NCBI GenBank assembly: GCA_025331435.1
Contig: JAIWNI010000007.1
Coordinates: 1 to 64,000, forward strand
Length of the DNA stretch: 64,000 nucleotides
Direction of reading: 5' to 3'
Source of the DNA: Choanephora cucurbitarum
Lineage: Eukaryota; Mucoromycota; Mucoromycetes; Mucorales; Choanephoraceae
The notes under the pieces are model-generated. The model made no database searches and was not told the DNA's origin. It worked only from the letters and a program-made list of their open reading frames with translations. Made by a program: the position numbers and the translations under genes. Shown one piece after another: positions 45,743 through 56,874 of the stretch (the stretch's first letter is position 1; the number at the start of each line of letters is the position of its first letter).

Positions 45743-47771
45743 ATGTTGAGACAAATTACCGTAAAGCGTGGTAATGCAGCCATTTTTCAGACTATTTTTC
45801 CTATGGAACAGGCAGAATAACAGTTTTTATTTTATTTCTATAGCTGCGCCTTTATTGGCTCGTCAGCAATTGAAAGCTATTCCTGTTGTAGCACGCACCT
45901 TAGCTACTGAAGCAACTCCCAACCCTAACGCCAACCCTATCACCGGAAAGACAACTTTCGGTGGTCTTCATGATGACGATCGTATTTTCACCAACGTTTA
46001 TTCTAAGCACGACTTCCGTTTGAAGGGTGCTTTGAAGCGTGGTGATTGGTATAAGACCAAGGAAATCTTACTCAAGGGTCACGAATGGATTCTTAAAGAA
46101 ATGAAGGAATCCGGTCTTCGTGGCCGTGGTGGTGCTGGTTTCCCTACTGGTCTCAAATGGAGTTTCATGAACAAGCCCTTGGATGGCCGGTAAAGCAACA
46201 TGTTTTTTGGATATATCTTTCAAGCTCATACCTTACTCAACTTTTTTTTTATTAGTCCTCGTTACCTTGTTATTAATGCTGATGAAGGTGAACCTGGTAC
46301 CTGTAAGGATCGTGAAATTCTTCGTGGTGATCCCCATAAATTGATTGAAGGTTGTCTTTTGGCTGGTTCTGCCATGAAGGCTAACGCTGGTAAGAAGATG
46401 CATGATTTGGCGATAGCAGTAGCAACAAAGACATATTTTCTAAACACATTTTTTTTTTCAATTTTCATATACTAGCTTACATTTATATTCGTGGTGAATT
46501 CTACCAAGAAGCTACTAACCTTCAGATCGCCATTGATGAAGCCTACAAGGCTGGTTTGATCGGTAAAAATGCTTGTGGAACTGGATATGATTTTGATGTT
46601 TTCATTCATCGTGGTGCCGGTGCTTATATTTGTGGTGAAGAAACCAGTTTGATTGAATCTATCGAAGGCAAGCAAGGCAAGCCTAGATTGAAGCCACCAT
46701 TCCCTGCTGATGTTGGTCTCTTTGGTTGTCCTACCACTGTCACTAACGTCGAAACTGTTGCCGTTGCTCCTACTATTCTTAGACGGTAAGTTAGACAAAG
46801 ACTATTTCCAAATAGGATTAGGCATAGACAGATAAAAAGGGAGTCATGTACTGACTACGCATTTACAATAGTGGTGGTTCCTGGTTCGCTGGTTTCGGTC
46901 GTCCTCGTAACTCCGGTACCAAGCTCTTCTGTATCTCTGGTCACGTAAACAACCCTGTCACAGTTGAAGAAGAAATGTCTATTCCTTTGAAAGAATTAAT
47001 TGAAAAGCACTGTGGTGGTGTTCGTGGTGGTTGGGATAACTTGCTCGGTATTGTTCCCGGTGGTAGTTCTGTGCCCATCATTCCTAAAGATATCTGTTCA
47101 GAAGTTTTGTAAGCATTCTCAAGATTTATTGCATGTTTCAAAAAAAAAAGACTAACTTGATTTGATAGGATGGATTTCGATGCTCTCCGTGATGTTCAAT
47201 CTGGTCTTGGTACTGGTAAGTTATTTCTGCTACGCATGGAATAGTTCCAATCCAACTGATTTTATTCTTTTTCCTTCAACAATGATTTATCACTACAGCT
47301 GGTAAGTAATTTAGCATGCGCAGTTCATTCAACAAAATCATAATGAGTGAAGATCGGCGATTAATTTGTATCTTGTGATAGCTGTCATTGTCATGGATAA
47401 GAGTACAGATATCGTTGCAGCCATTTCTCGATTCGCTAAGTTCTACCGTCACGAATCTTGTGGTCAATGTACACCTTGTAGAGAAGGTACCAAGTGGCTT
47501 GAATCAATGATGGATCGTTTCGAAGTCGGCCGCGCCAAGAAGGAAGAAATCGACCAAATTTGGGAATTGACAAAGCAAATCGAAGGTCATACCATTTGTG
47601 CTCTTGGTGATGCCGCTGGTAAGTTGACTTGTGTTTTTCCAAATGTTGACTTTTTTTTAACAAATCCAATAATTCTTTTTTACAGCATGGCCTGTTCAAG
47701 GTCTCATCAACAGATTCAGACCTGAATTGGAAGCAAGACTTGATGCATTCAACAAGGAATTGCAACAATAA
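45743..47771 (+). CDS. NDUFV1: Complex I 51-kDa subunit (NDUFV1 homologue)
   Basis: Nine exons (45743-45770, 45844-46189, 46256-46389, 46476-46785, 46872-47108, 47169-47215, 47299-47301, 47382-47618, 47686-47771) give about 475 residues. A presequence ([20 protein letters not shown]) precedes the core. The FMN/NADH site is marked by [16 protein letters not shown] (about 100-115) and [16 protein letters not shown]. The N3 4Fe-4S cluster has [10 protein letters not shown] (C395, C398, C401) and a fourth Cys in [10 protein letters not shown] (C441). It oxidises NADH at the matrix tip of complex I. The seventh exon is predicted to be only 3 nt long and restores the invariant [13 protein letters not shown]. 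Without it one Ala is lost. Confidence 0.97.
47299..47301 (+). other. NDUFV1: Predicted 3-nt micro-exon (CTG)
   Basis: CTG is preceded by a canonical acceptor (CACTACAG) and followed by a canonical donor (GTAAGTAA). It splits what would otherwise be a 166-nt intron into 83 and 80 nt, the normal intron size here. Splicing it in yields two Ala codons shared across junctions (G/CT and G/CT), matching the GTAAV sequence I know from complex I homologues. Confidence 0.75.
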
Positions 47772-50132
47772 ACACACTAATATATTACACCTGCATTTTT
47801 TCACCTATCATAAGCAAGGAAGACGCTGTAATTAGTTTTGAATTTGTCTCTCTTTTCCTTTCAAGTTGACAAATAAATTTTTAAATTATAAGTTGTATTT
47901 ACCTTATCATAAGCAATATATAGTGTTTTTTTTTGTGCCAAAGTAGTTTTTTGTATTCTGACTAAATAATAAAACGCATTGCATTGATGTCTTCATAAAA
48001 CGCTTATGAGATACTGTTATAGAAAAAAAGAGACTTTGCTGGGTGGATACAGACATGTTTCTACTCAAATTTGAAATAAAGCAACGGCTTTCATATCAAT
48101 TGAGTGGCAAGAGCCTTTACTTTTCCTTTTCTTCTACAGTTTACATAAGGCTCACCATATCAAATTGTCCTATTCAGTTGAACAGATACCATAACAGGTT
48201 TACTATTATAAAGCACCCATTTCTCTTATCTTTCTGTATTAGATTTGTTTTGATCCCCTTTAATCTGAAGTAAAGTATAATTGTATTGTGTTGACAACAT
48301 CTCATTTGCTTCAACGCAAAGAAATTACAATAAGATGAAAACAAAGAAAGGATATATATATAATGATCAAAAGTTGTTGAGCTGACATTGGTGTAAGACA
48401 TACACTCCCCCCTTTATACACTATAGTCGCTCTATCTAAGAGTGTTCGTATTCTCGAGAAGCACACTCTCATATCGAGCATACTCTTGAATCAACCACTC
48501 TTAAATCGAGTGACTACTGTATATAGCTATATAGATGCACTACACTTCTAGAATCTTACTGAAATGTCAACATCCTCAAAATCTTTGTGGTACAAGAATG
48601 TGTACTACAAGCATATCTACCAACGCGGTCCTCTCTTTTATTCTTCTGTTGATGTAAGGTATGCTACATGCTTAATCTGTTACCAGAAGTTGTTCGTAAG
48701 TCTGTCAGCGAGAGAAAAAGGAACTAAATGGAACCTTAAGAAAGCTATTAGCATATAGTTTAATTTTTGTCGAAAATAAAAAGAAAATATCAGTAGGTAT
48801 ACTTAATCATTGTATTTGATAGTGTGATGCTTGGAGTATAGTGTATACAGGATAGGAACGACTGAGACAACAGGAGACATTCTCAAGTATTAGATTGTAT
48901 ATCATGTTTTGTCTGGACCGTTTTTATTCATGTTGCGAAATGCAGGGAATCAAACGTTTATTTTTCTTTCCTCTTGTGAGAAGTCACTAACTTAACAGAA
49001 AGCTAAGTAATTATTTGCTTTCAATTGATAACCTATTGCTGTACTAACCGCATGATTGATATCACGCAGCCGTTGTGTTTAGTGCTATGTATTAATGCTG
49101 GCTTTTTTTCTCTTGTCTTTCCATCGTCTTAGTAATAGTCAGTATTGGTACCTGAATTGTTTTTGTCGGGAGTAAGCATGAGAGAGAAAGGCACTTTATC
49201 AGCTGTGTACAACACAGTCTGTTGTTTGATCCAATGTTGTATCCAGTGCCCCTTTCTTTATTTGTTACATGAAACTGATAAATGCATTTAATAGCTATCA
49301 ATAAAAAGGTGCATAAAAAGTAACAGATAATATCATGACTAAGTTCATGTTGCCTTTTTCTTTTTTTTTCTTTTCAAACTCAAAGGAAACAAGTGGATCT
49401 GTGTTTCTTTTGGAGCTACACTTGTGCCTCAACATGTCGCAAAAATAGTAGAAATTTACCAAAGTGGAAATTTCGAAAAAAAAATCGAAGTGTCTTTGAT
49501 TTGCCGAACTTACGGAAGCTTACACACAAAGGCTGTGATATATATAAAAAAGCTTATGTTGAAACCATTTGAGAATGATCAAATAAGTAACAAACGTCCT
49601 GTTACTATACTATTAGGACAAAACTAGTTTGTCACTGCCTCTTTTTTGCTTATTATCTTATCACTTTATAAGTATATGAAATGCCTGTCATATCACTATC
49701 AATGAGTGATAGAAGGAAACAAGAAGCAATAGTTGTAGCAAAATTCGAATTATAAATGATCAAGCTCTTTTTAGCATGTATTGCCAATTAAGGGAAATCT
49801 CTGAAAAAAAAAACTTCTTTGGGTAATCCACTTCAGAAGAAGCAAAAGTACTTCATTGTCAAACCATTATATGTAGCTTGTTGTTTCAAGTAGATTACTA
49901 GAAACTAATCAGAGCGTAAATACACTAAGTACTCAGAAGTCCCTGTCCATAGAGACCTTCTCTAGTTCGTTTTTGAATTTGGAAGTTTTTTTTTCCAAGC
50001 TAATTGTTGCACAAATTTCTAAATTGAGCAAGCAGTACACCAAACTGAACCTCAAATGGCTAATAAAGCAAAACTTCACTTTGGATTTTACCACGTCTTT
50101 TTCTTTTATTCTTTTTTTTTTCTTCAATTATC
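47772..50132. other. Gene-poor region containing one MITE
   Basis: No protein gene is supported in 2.4 kb. A short 67-codon frame at 49424-49627 has no recognisable features and is not called. A 101-bp inverted-repeat element sits at 48419-48519. The right end is the T/C-rich leader of the aminopeptidase gene. Confidence 0.55.
48419..48519. mobile_element. Small MITE with TA flanks
   Basis: The left arm (48419-48444, starting CACTATAGTCGCTC) and the reverse complement of the right arm (48496-48519, starting CAGTAGTCACTCGA) align over about 24 nt with four mismatches and one 2-nt gap, both ending TAAGAGTG. TA dinucleotides flank both ends (48417-48418, 48520-48521). The interior repeats GAGTG, CACTC and CGAG motifs. 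This fits a miniature Tc1/mariner- or pogo-type element of 101 bp. It is unrelated in sequence to the Tc1-like element at 24363. Confidence 0.7.
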
Positions 50133-53100
50133 ATGTGCACCTCTTCCGTAGAAAACCCTGACCGCCAGGTATTGCCTACCAATGTCAAGCCCACTCACTA
50201 TGACTTGACTCTCCAACCCAACCTTAAGACCTTCGTTTTCTATGGTCAAGTTAAGATCAAGTAAGTCAAATGATGTTTCAAATAGACATACGCGCGTATA
50301 TTGATCATATGTCTTCAAAAAAATCGGAAACATCAGCCTGAATGTCAACCAAGATACCAAGACTATTGTACTCAATACACGCGATATCAAGATCTATTCT
50401 GCTCATTTGAGCTCTGAAGGTCTCAAGACTGAATCCAAGTAAGTTGTTTAAAGAAAGGAAATGTATTTTGGCTTATTCTGGAATTGTTTGTCAGACAAAA
50501 GGCTACTGAAATTACATATGACAAGGAAAAGGATTTGGCTACTATGACTTTTGCTGAGGCTGTACCTGCTAATACTAAGGCTGTTTTGGAAATCGCTTTT
50601 GAAGGCGAATTGAACAATGCCATGGCTGGTTTCTACAGATCATCCTACAAAGATGCCAACGGTGAAACTCAATATTTGGCCACTACTCAATTCGAATCCA
50701 CAGACGCTCGTAGAGCTTTCCCCTGTTGGGATGAGCCCAGTCTTAAAGCCACTTTTGATGTCACTTTGGTTGTTCCTTCTGAATTGGTAGCTTTGTCCAA
50801 CATGGATGTTATTTCTGAGAAGCCATACCATGATACCGGCAAACTGACAGGAAAGACTGAGGGTAAAACCGAAGGCAAGACTGAAGGCAAGACTGAAGGC
50901 AAGACTGAAGGCAAGACTGAAGGCAAGACTGAAGGCAAGACTGAAGGCAAGACCGAGGGTAAGACCGAGGGTAAGACTGAAGGCAAGACTGAAACTACTA
51001 GCCAAAGTTTGAAGGAGGTTAAGTATTCTACCACTCCTTTGATGAGTACTTACCTTGTGGCTTTCTGTGTTGGTCCCTTTGAATACATTGAAGCCTTCAC
51101 AAGTGGTGAATATAACGGTAGACCTATCCGTTCTCGCGTTTATGCTTTGCCCGGTTCAGTTGAACAAGGCCGCCATGCTCTTAATGTCTGTACTGCTGCC
51201 CTCGAATATTTCGCCAAGGTATTTGGTGAGCCTTATCCTCTTCCCAAGGTTGACATGGTTGCTATTCCTGATTTCGATGCTGGTAAGTTTTTTCTTTGCA
51301 TTTGTAAAACAAGAACAAATGGTTTAATTTTTTTCTTTAAAAACAAGGTGCTATGGAAAATTGGGGTTTGATCACTTACAGAACTGTTGCTTTATTGTTT
51401 GATGAAAAATCCTCTTCCATCTCATTCAAGAAGAGCACTGCGTATACTGTGTGTCACGAATTAGCTCATCAATGGTTTGGTAACTTGGTTACTATGGAGT
51501 GGTGGGACCATCTTTGGTTGAATGAAGGCTTTGCTACTTGGGTTGGCTGGTTGGCCGTCGACAATATCTTCCCTGACTGGGATGTATGGACTTCCTTTGT
51601 CAACGAAGACATGCCTAGAGCCTTAAGTCTTGATGCCCTTCGTTCCTCTCACCCTATTGAAGTGACAGTTAACGACCCTGCAGAAATTCATCAAATCTTT
51701 GATGCTATCTCATACTACAAGGGTGCTAGTGTCATTCGTATGTTGAGCTCTTGGCTTGGTGTCGATACTTTCTTGGCTGGTGTCAGACGCTACTTGCGCC
51801 GTCATAAGTTGGCCAATGCTTCCACCAACGACCTTTGGGCTGCTCTTAGTGAAGAAGCCAACGTTGACGTTTCCAAGTTCATGACCCTCTGGACCAAGCG
51901 TGTTGGTTATCCTGTGTTGACTGTCAAGAAGGCTAGCGAAAATACCGTGAACGTCACTCAATCTCGCTACCTCTCTACCGGCGACCTAAGCGAACAAGAA
52001 GACACAACTATCTGGTGGGTTCCTCTCGGCGTCTTGGTTCCCGGTAAAGTAGAAGCCTATACTTTGACTGAAAAGACTCAAGACTTCGATGTACCTGCTG
52101 ATGGCCTCTTCAAACTGAATGCCGGTCAAACCTCTGTTTACCGTGTCAACTATCCTATTGAAACCATTCGCGTTCTTGGAGAAGAAGTTAAGAAGGGAAA
52201 GAGCGGTTTGTTGTCCAATGCTGCTGACCGTGTTGGTTTAGTTGCTGATGCTGGTAACTTGTGCGTCAGTGGCGAGCAAACAACAGTTGCCTTCTTGGAA
52301 CTTGCTCAAGCCTTTGTCAATGAAGAAGATTACTTTGTCTGGTCTCAATTAAGTACTCATCTTTCTAAAATTCTCAGTGTTTGGTACGAACAGCCTGAGG
52401 AAATTCAAGATGGCCTTAAGGCTCTTCGTCGTAGTTTGTTTGCTCCTGTTGCTCATAAGCTCGGCTGGGAATTCGCTGAAACTGATGACTACTTAACCAA
52501 CATTCTCCGTGTTCTTGCTATTACCAATGCTGGCCGTTCTAATGATCACCAGACTGTTGAAGAGGCCAAGAAGCGTTTCTGGCAATTCGTTGAAGGCAAC
52601 ACTGAAGTTGTTCACCCTAACTTGCGTGGTCCTGTCTTCGGCATTGTCTTGGGAGCCGCTGAAAACGAAGCTGAGGAAGAAAAGCTTTGGGAGCAGATTT
52701 TGAAGATCTACCACGATGAATCTTTGCCTGTTGATCAGCGCTTGATTGCCCTTAGTTCATTGGGTGGTGCCAAGAGCAAGTCGTTGGTTCAACGTTATCT
52801 TGAGATGTCTATGGACGAAAAGCAAGTCAGAGGTCAAGATTCTATTTATGTATTTGCCGCCTTGTCTGCCAACTCTGATGCTCGTGATCTCTTCTGGAAG
52901 TTTTTCACTGAAAACTTTGATGTCCTTCACTCTAAGTTTGCTCAATCCTTTGGTTTGTTCAACTCTGCTGTTCGTTCTGCTGTTGGTGGATTCGTTTCTT
53001 CTGAACGTATCAAGGAAATTGAAGAGTTCTTTGCTGATAAGAACACCAAGGAATATGCTCGTTCTCTTCAACAAGCTTTAGAAGGCTGTAGAGTCAACTC

Positions 53101-53170
53101 TAAATGGATTGAAAGAGATCATAAGCTTGTTGCAAGCTGGGTTCAAGAAAACGCAAAGAAGTTTGCTTAA
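50133..53170 (+). CDS. APE2: M1 family zinc aminopeptidase (Ape2/Aap1-like)
   Basis: Four exons (50133-50260, 50337-50438, 50495-51282, 51348-53170) give about 946 residues. The order is an N-terminal beta domain, the GAMEN exopeptidase motif (340-344, codon split by an intron), HELAHQW zinc ligands (H376, H380) with the third ligand E399 in LNEGFATW, a beta domain and a helical C-terminal domain. It trims N-terminal residues from peptides in the cytosol, like yeast Ape2/Aap1 and animal puromycin-sensitive aminopeptidase. No signal peptide is seen. Residues about 198-241 are an insertion of 11 TEGK units, absent from family members as far as I know. It makes the protein about 45 residues longer than usual. 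Confidence 0.95.
50856..50987 (+). repeat. In-frame 12-bp minisatellite coding TEGK x11
   Basis: Eleven uninterrupted 12-bp units (consensus ACTGAAGGCAAG, with ACCGAGGGTAAG and similar synonymous variants) lie inside exon 3. All variation is silent at the protein level. The central six units are identical, suggesting recent expansion by slippage, while the edge units are older. Flanking half-units (TGK before, TET after) mark the decay of the array. Confidence 0.97.
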
Positions 53171-53333
53171 CTTTTGATCTAATCTCTTATTGTTTTCATG
53201 TAAATATTTTTTTTATCTCTTATTTTTGAGATCTATAGGTTGAATGAAATATGACTTGATATTTGTAATAAAATACAGTTTTACAAAAAGAAATATAATG
53301 TTTATATTCAAAAAAAAAAAGAATTCACTTTTT

Positions 53334-54419
53334 CTATTGAGCAGCTGCAGGTTGTTGGACAATAGAGTTACCAAAACGGGAGATCAAATCCTTAAGTGTA
53401 ATATAAGCCTTGGTGGCAACAGGAGGAATACGAGGATCTGCTGAGGGAGGCAGGAGAAGAGAGTCGAGCTTGACACGAAGCTCAGTGAATGTTTGACGAG
53501 TATAGGTTGATAAATGGTAACGGAAACGAAGGAATTGAGCAAACAAGATCAAGGGCATAAAGTTAAGACTATAGTACAAGCGTCAATGTCTTTTCACATG
53601 TATTCTTCTCTCTTTCTTACCGAAGCAAACCGACGACTAAACGAAGAGCAATCACAGTTACTTCTGATTGGGCAACAAATCGCATAGCAGCTCCATAGTA
53701 TTTATCAGTCAATGTCTTGATTTGTTGCTGAGTTTGTGCTTGCCATGCTGGAGAAGCATCTCCACTGTTAGCAGGGCGAGGAAACAGATTGGGGATGATG
53801 TTTGTACGGATATAGCCGAGAGCATGGAATGTAGAGAAAGTGAAGAAGGGGATCAAAGTAACTTTTTTTTTTTGCACACACACACACGTATTAGTTTATA
53901 TCATCAACCCGTTTTTCTTAACTCTCTTTTCTTATATTACCTGTGATTGGGCTTGAGAAGAACCAGAAAAGAGCAAGAACCAAGTATTGAGCATTTTCGT
54001 CCATAACCAATTTGCGAGCATATTCGGCATTAGGGTGAGGTTTCTTATGTGATAAATAAGCAAGTATTTGCATAAATAGAGTGAGATGAGGTCATTCACA
54101 AAAGAGGATGGTACTTACACCGTGCGATTTGTAGATTACGACACCATAGGAGACCAAAGCACCCAAATAGGCAAGCCTGTAAAAGAAAGTGTTTGAACGG
54201 AACAGTAATACACTTAAGGCATAGGTTAAGGTGCCGAAAAGTGTGAAGACGTGACCAAAAAACCAAGCAAATTGAAGTGTCTAAATTTCGAGTTTTTTTA
54301 AAATGGCTGGCAATTAGGTTTAATCTTTCTCAAATCCCTTGTCTATCATTATTTATATCGTTTACCTTGACTAGGGCAAGAGCGCGTTCTTGAAAGGAAG
54401 AGGTTGATGGTGGTGCCAT
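53334..54419 (-). CDS. TMEM33/Pom33/Per33-family ER and nuclear-pore protein
   Basis: Five minus-strand exons (54366-54419, 54119-54280, 53941-54043, 53621-53861, 53334-53568) give about 264 residues. Several hydrophobic spans are visible (TLQFAWFFGHVFTLFGTLTY, LAYLGALVSYGVVIYK, YLVLALFWFSSQPITVTLIP). The later part matches the family: FSTFHALGYIRTNIIPN, a loop, EVTVIALRLVVGLLRLNFMP and FLRFRYHLSTYTRQTFTELR. Yeast Pom33/Per33 and animal TMEM33 shape ER tubules and assist nuclear pore biogenesis. The gene converges with the aminopeptidase, with 163 bp between stops. A (CA)n run interrupts intron 3. Confidence 0.85.
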
Positions 54420-55026
54420 AAGTAATTCAGAGAAATATATTTAAAGAAGAAAAAGAGAAAAAACCCAACGGGAGAAAATTAACTTGTACATAAACGAACA
54501 CAAGAAAAATAGAACGTCACCGAAAGTAAACGCGGAACAGGAAATTGGTCAAGCTTTTTGTGCTCTTTTTAGATAAGCATGAACTTCTTTGCATAAGTTT
54601 ATCTAATTTTTTCTGACCGATCAAGCCAAATCAAAGAGACAGGTTTTGGCCGTTCATATAGGCTGATATTTACTATTTCTATATAAGAAGAGAAACGTGT
54701 TCGTGTAATAGGGTTTTTGATGTTAATCAAGCAGTGCATAGATTATTTGTGCTAATGGGCTTATACAGACAGATGAGATAGAGCCAGATTTCTTTCTTTG
54801 AGAAAATTGAGTGCATAAAGAAGATGCTATAAATAAATAAAGACCTCTTTTCTCTATCCTTTTAAGTGAAAGGAACAAACCTGAGGTATCTACCAAGCCG
54901 ATCAGCTTATTTTGTACTGTATCAATGAGCTTGTCACTGTTTTCGGACACATACATCTTTCCTTTTTGTGCTATCAAATTATTTTCTTTATTTTCTTCTC
55001 TTTTAAAAGTTACTTTATCCATTACG

Positions 55027-56778
55027 ATGCCTACAACACGCCATTTGTCAGCATCAACAAAATCAGCTTCCACTGATACTCAAAAAATCAGCTCTACACT
55101 AGGAATGCGTCAAAAGAACTTTGAGTCCAAAAAGAAGAGAGCGCTACCTTCAGACATGGTGCCTGTTCAAAAGACCATGATTCAGCTAATTGAACATGCC
55201 ACAAAGTACTGAATCTCTCTTTTTATTTGTCTTGATTCACTGAACTCCCCTTCTTTCTATTACTCTACTTAGCATCGATCAGTCTCATTTATTATGGAGT
55301 CATCCTTTAGAAACAGATGCACTTTCATTTGAAGAAGTGATTCATCGCACTTATGAAGGAACATACAAAGATTTTGCATCGCTGAAAGTAATATGACCAT
55401 CATCCTTCAACTCTTCTTCTCTTTCCTAATCTGCTATTCTTTAGGCTGATCTAGAAACAGTCTTTGCTTCCACCGCATATATAGTTGGACAAACGCGACT
55501 TGATCTAGACGCGTTGAGGTCACTCTATGTAGAAGTTGAAAGTAGTCTGATACTAGAGGCCTCGCGACATGACGAAGCATTGAAGCCCTCTCAGGATCTC
55601 TTCAAGTCGATTGCTTTGTTTCGACCCACTTCAGATGGTTATGTGTTTACAGATACTATGCCCAAAGATCCCTCTGCAGGGCCAAAACATCATTACCGTA
55701 TGTTCACTTTTATTAAGGACACTTCTTTTATTTACTCATTTTACCCATAGCTAATGGCATACAAGAAGTCATCGTTCATACAAACCAACCTATTGAAACA
55801 GCGCCTACCTTGAAAGAGACAGTTGCACCACCACCCAAGTTTCATTCGAAATTACCCAAGCATGAGCATAAACCTTCTTTACCAGGTAACAGAAAGAAAA
55901 AGTCGTCTTTCTTTTTTGTCTTATTTTTTTTTCCTACAAGTACAATGGCTTGATTTTGGTGCCTTTTCTAGTTTTGCACCTGCTTCAGATTCCAATAACG
56001 CCACAATGACCTATCAAGATACAGTGATTGGTAGATCAACAAAACGATTAAGAAAGGAAGAGCCTGAGGAAATGGAGAATGATGATCATGAACTAAATGC
56101 AGCTTGGTTAGCTAAAGAAGGACTTGACATTCATTTACTTGAGGAAGCAATTCATGCGCAATCTGATATCGCTGCTGAAGAATTAGAACAGAACAGACAA
56201 TTATTAGAGCAATTAATAGACTTTCAAAAGAAGCGGTTTAATCAGGAAGACCAATCAAAATGGGATCAAGTAGATGAAAAGGAATTGGAAGCAGGTGAGA
56301 TCTTAGTTTTCCTTTGCATGATTTTTTTCTCTATGACTAAGACAATGATGTAGCCATTGCACTAGAAAACAACATGAAAGAAATTCTATCTCGATTACCA
56401 CCCAACAGTATTACAGCACCATCTCATCTGATAGAGGATGCTATGGAACGACTACCATTATTTGAGCCGGCTTATAGGGGCACATTACCACCTCACAAAA
56501 TCTTTTCGTTCCCAACAACAGAAAAAGCAGAGAACTTACCACCCTACGCTAATATCACACCTACCTATCAAAAAGACAATTGGCGCTTAGTGAAAGTTGC
56601 ACCTGTACCACCTAAAGAAATGACCAGCAACACACCTTCTTTCCCTATTGTCAGTATGGTAGAACAGCAACAACTTAATTTCTATCAAAAGCCACCATTT
56701 CCTAATCAACCTCAAACTCAACGTGCACCTATGATGATGCCTGTGCCTTCTTTTATGCATCCATCACAAAGAAGATAA
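55027..56778 (+). CDS. Possible Rsc58-like chromatin remodelling subunit
   Basis: Six exons (55027-55205, 55273-55387, 55445-55697, 55751-55885, 55941-56294, 56354-56778) join in frame to 486 residues. The first donor (GTACTG) is weak but the frame demands it. The N-terminal part (about 40-150) resembles a degenerate bromodomain (LLWSHPLETDALSFEEVIHR, YKDFASLKADLETVFASTAY). A later segment has WLDFGAFSSFAPASDSNN, a basic KRLRKEEPEE patch, and a helical LDIHLLEEAIHAQSDIAAEE stretch. The C-terminus is Pro/Gln-rich. Length and layout recall RSC subunit Rsc58, but I am not certain of the family. A nuclear role is likely. Confidence 0.55.
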
Positions 56779-56874
56779 TGAAAAAGAGAGAAGGGATGGA
56801 TTTATTAATTATAATAAAGATATTTACAAAATTTCTAATGAATTACACAAATATTTTTTCATGAAAAAGAAAGT

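Noticed and set aside
49424..49627. A 67-codon plus-strand frame
   Set aside because: No start context, no domain and no neighbouring exon; cannot be told from chance.
50640..51034. Two long minus-strand open frames reading repeated LAFS or VLPS units
   Set aside because: They are antisense shadows of the TEGK minisatellite; a 12-bp repeat stays open in several frames. The plus strand carries conserved M1 aminopeptidase sequence.
54181..54200. Possible intron inside the second exon of the TMEM33-like gene (CTTTTACAG near 54180)
   Set aside because: The frame is open through it, the encoded RSNTFFYRLAY fits the family, and the only donor would give a 37-nt intron removing part of a membrane region.
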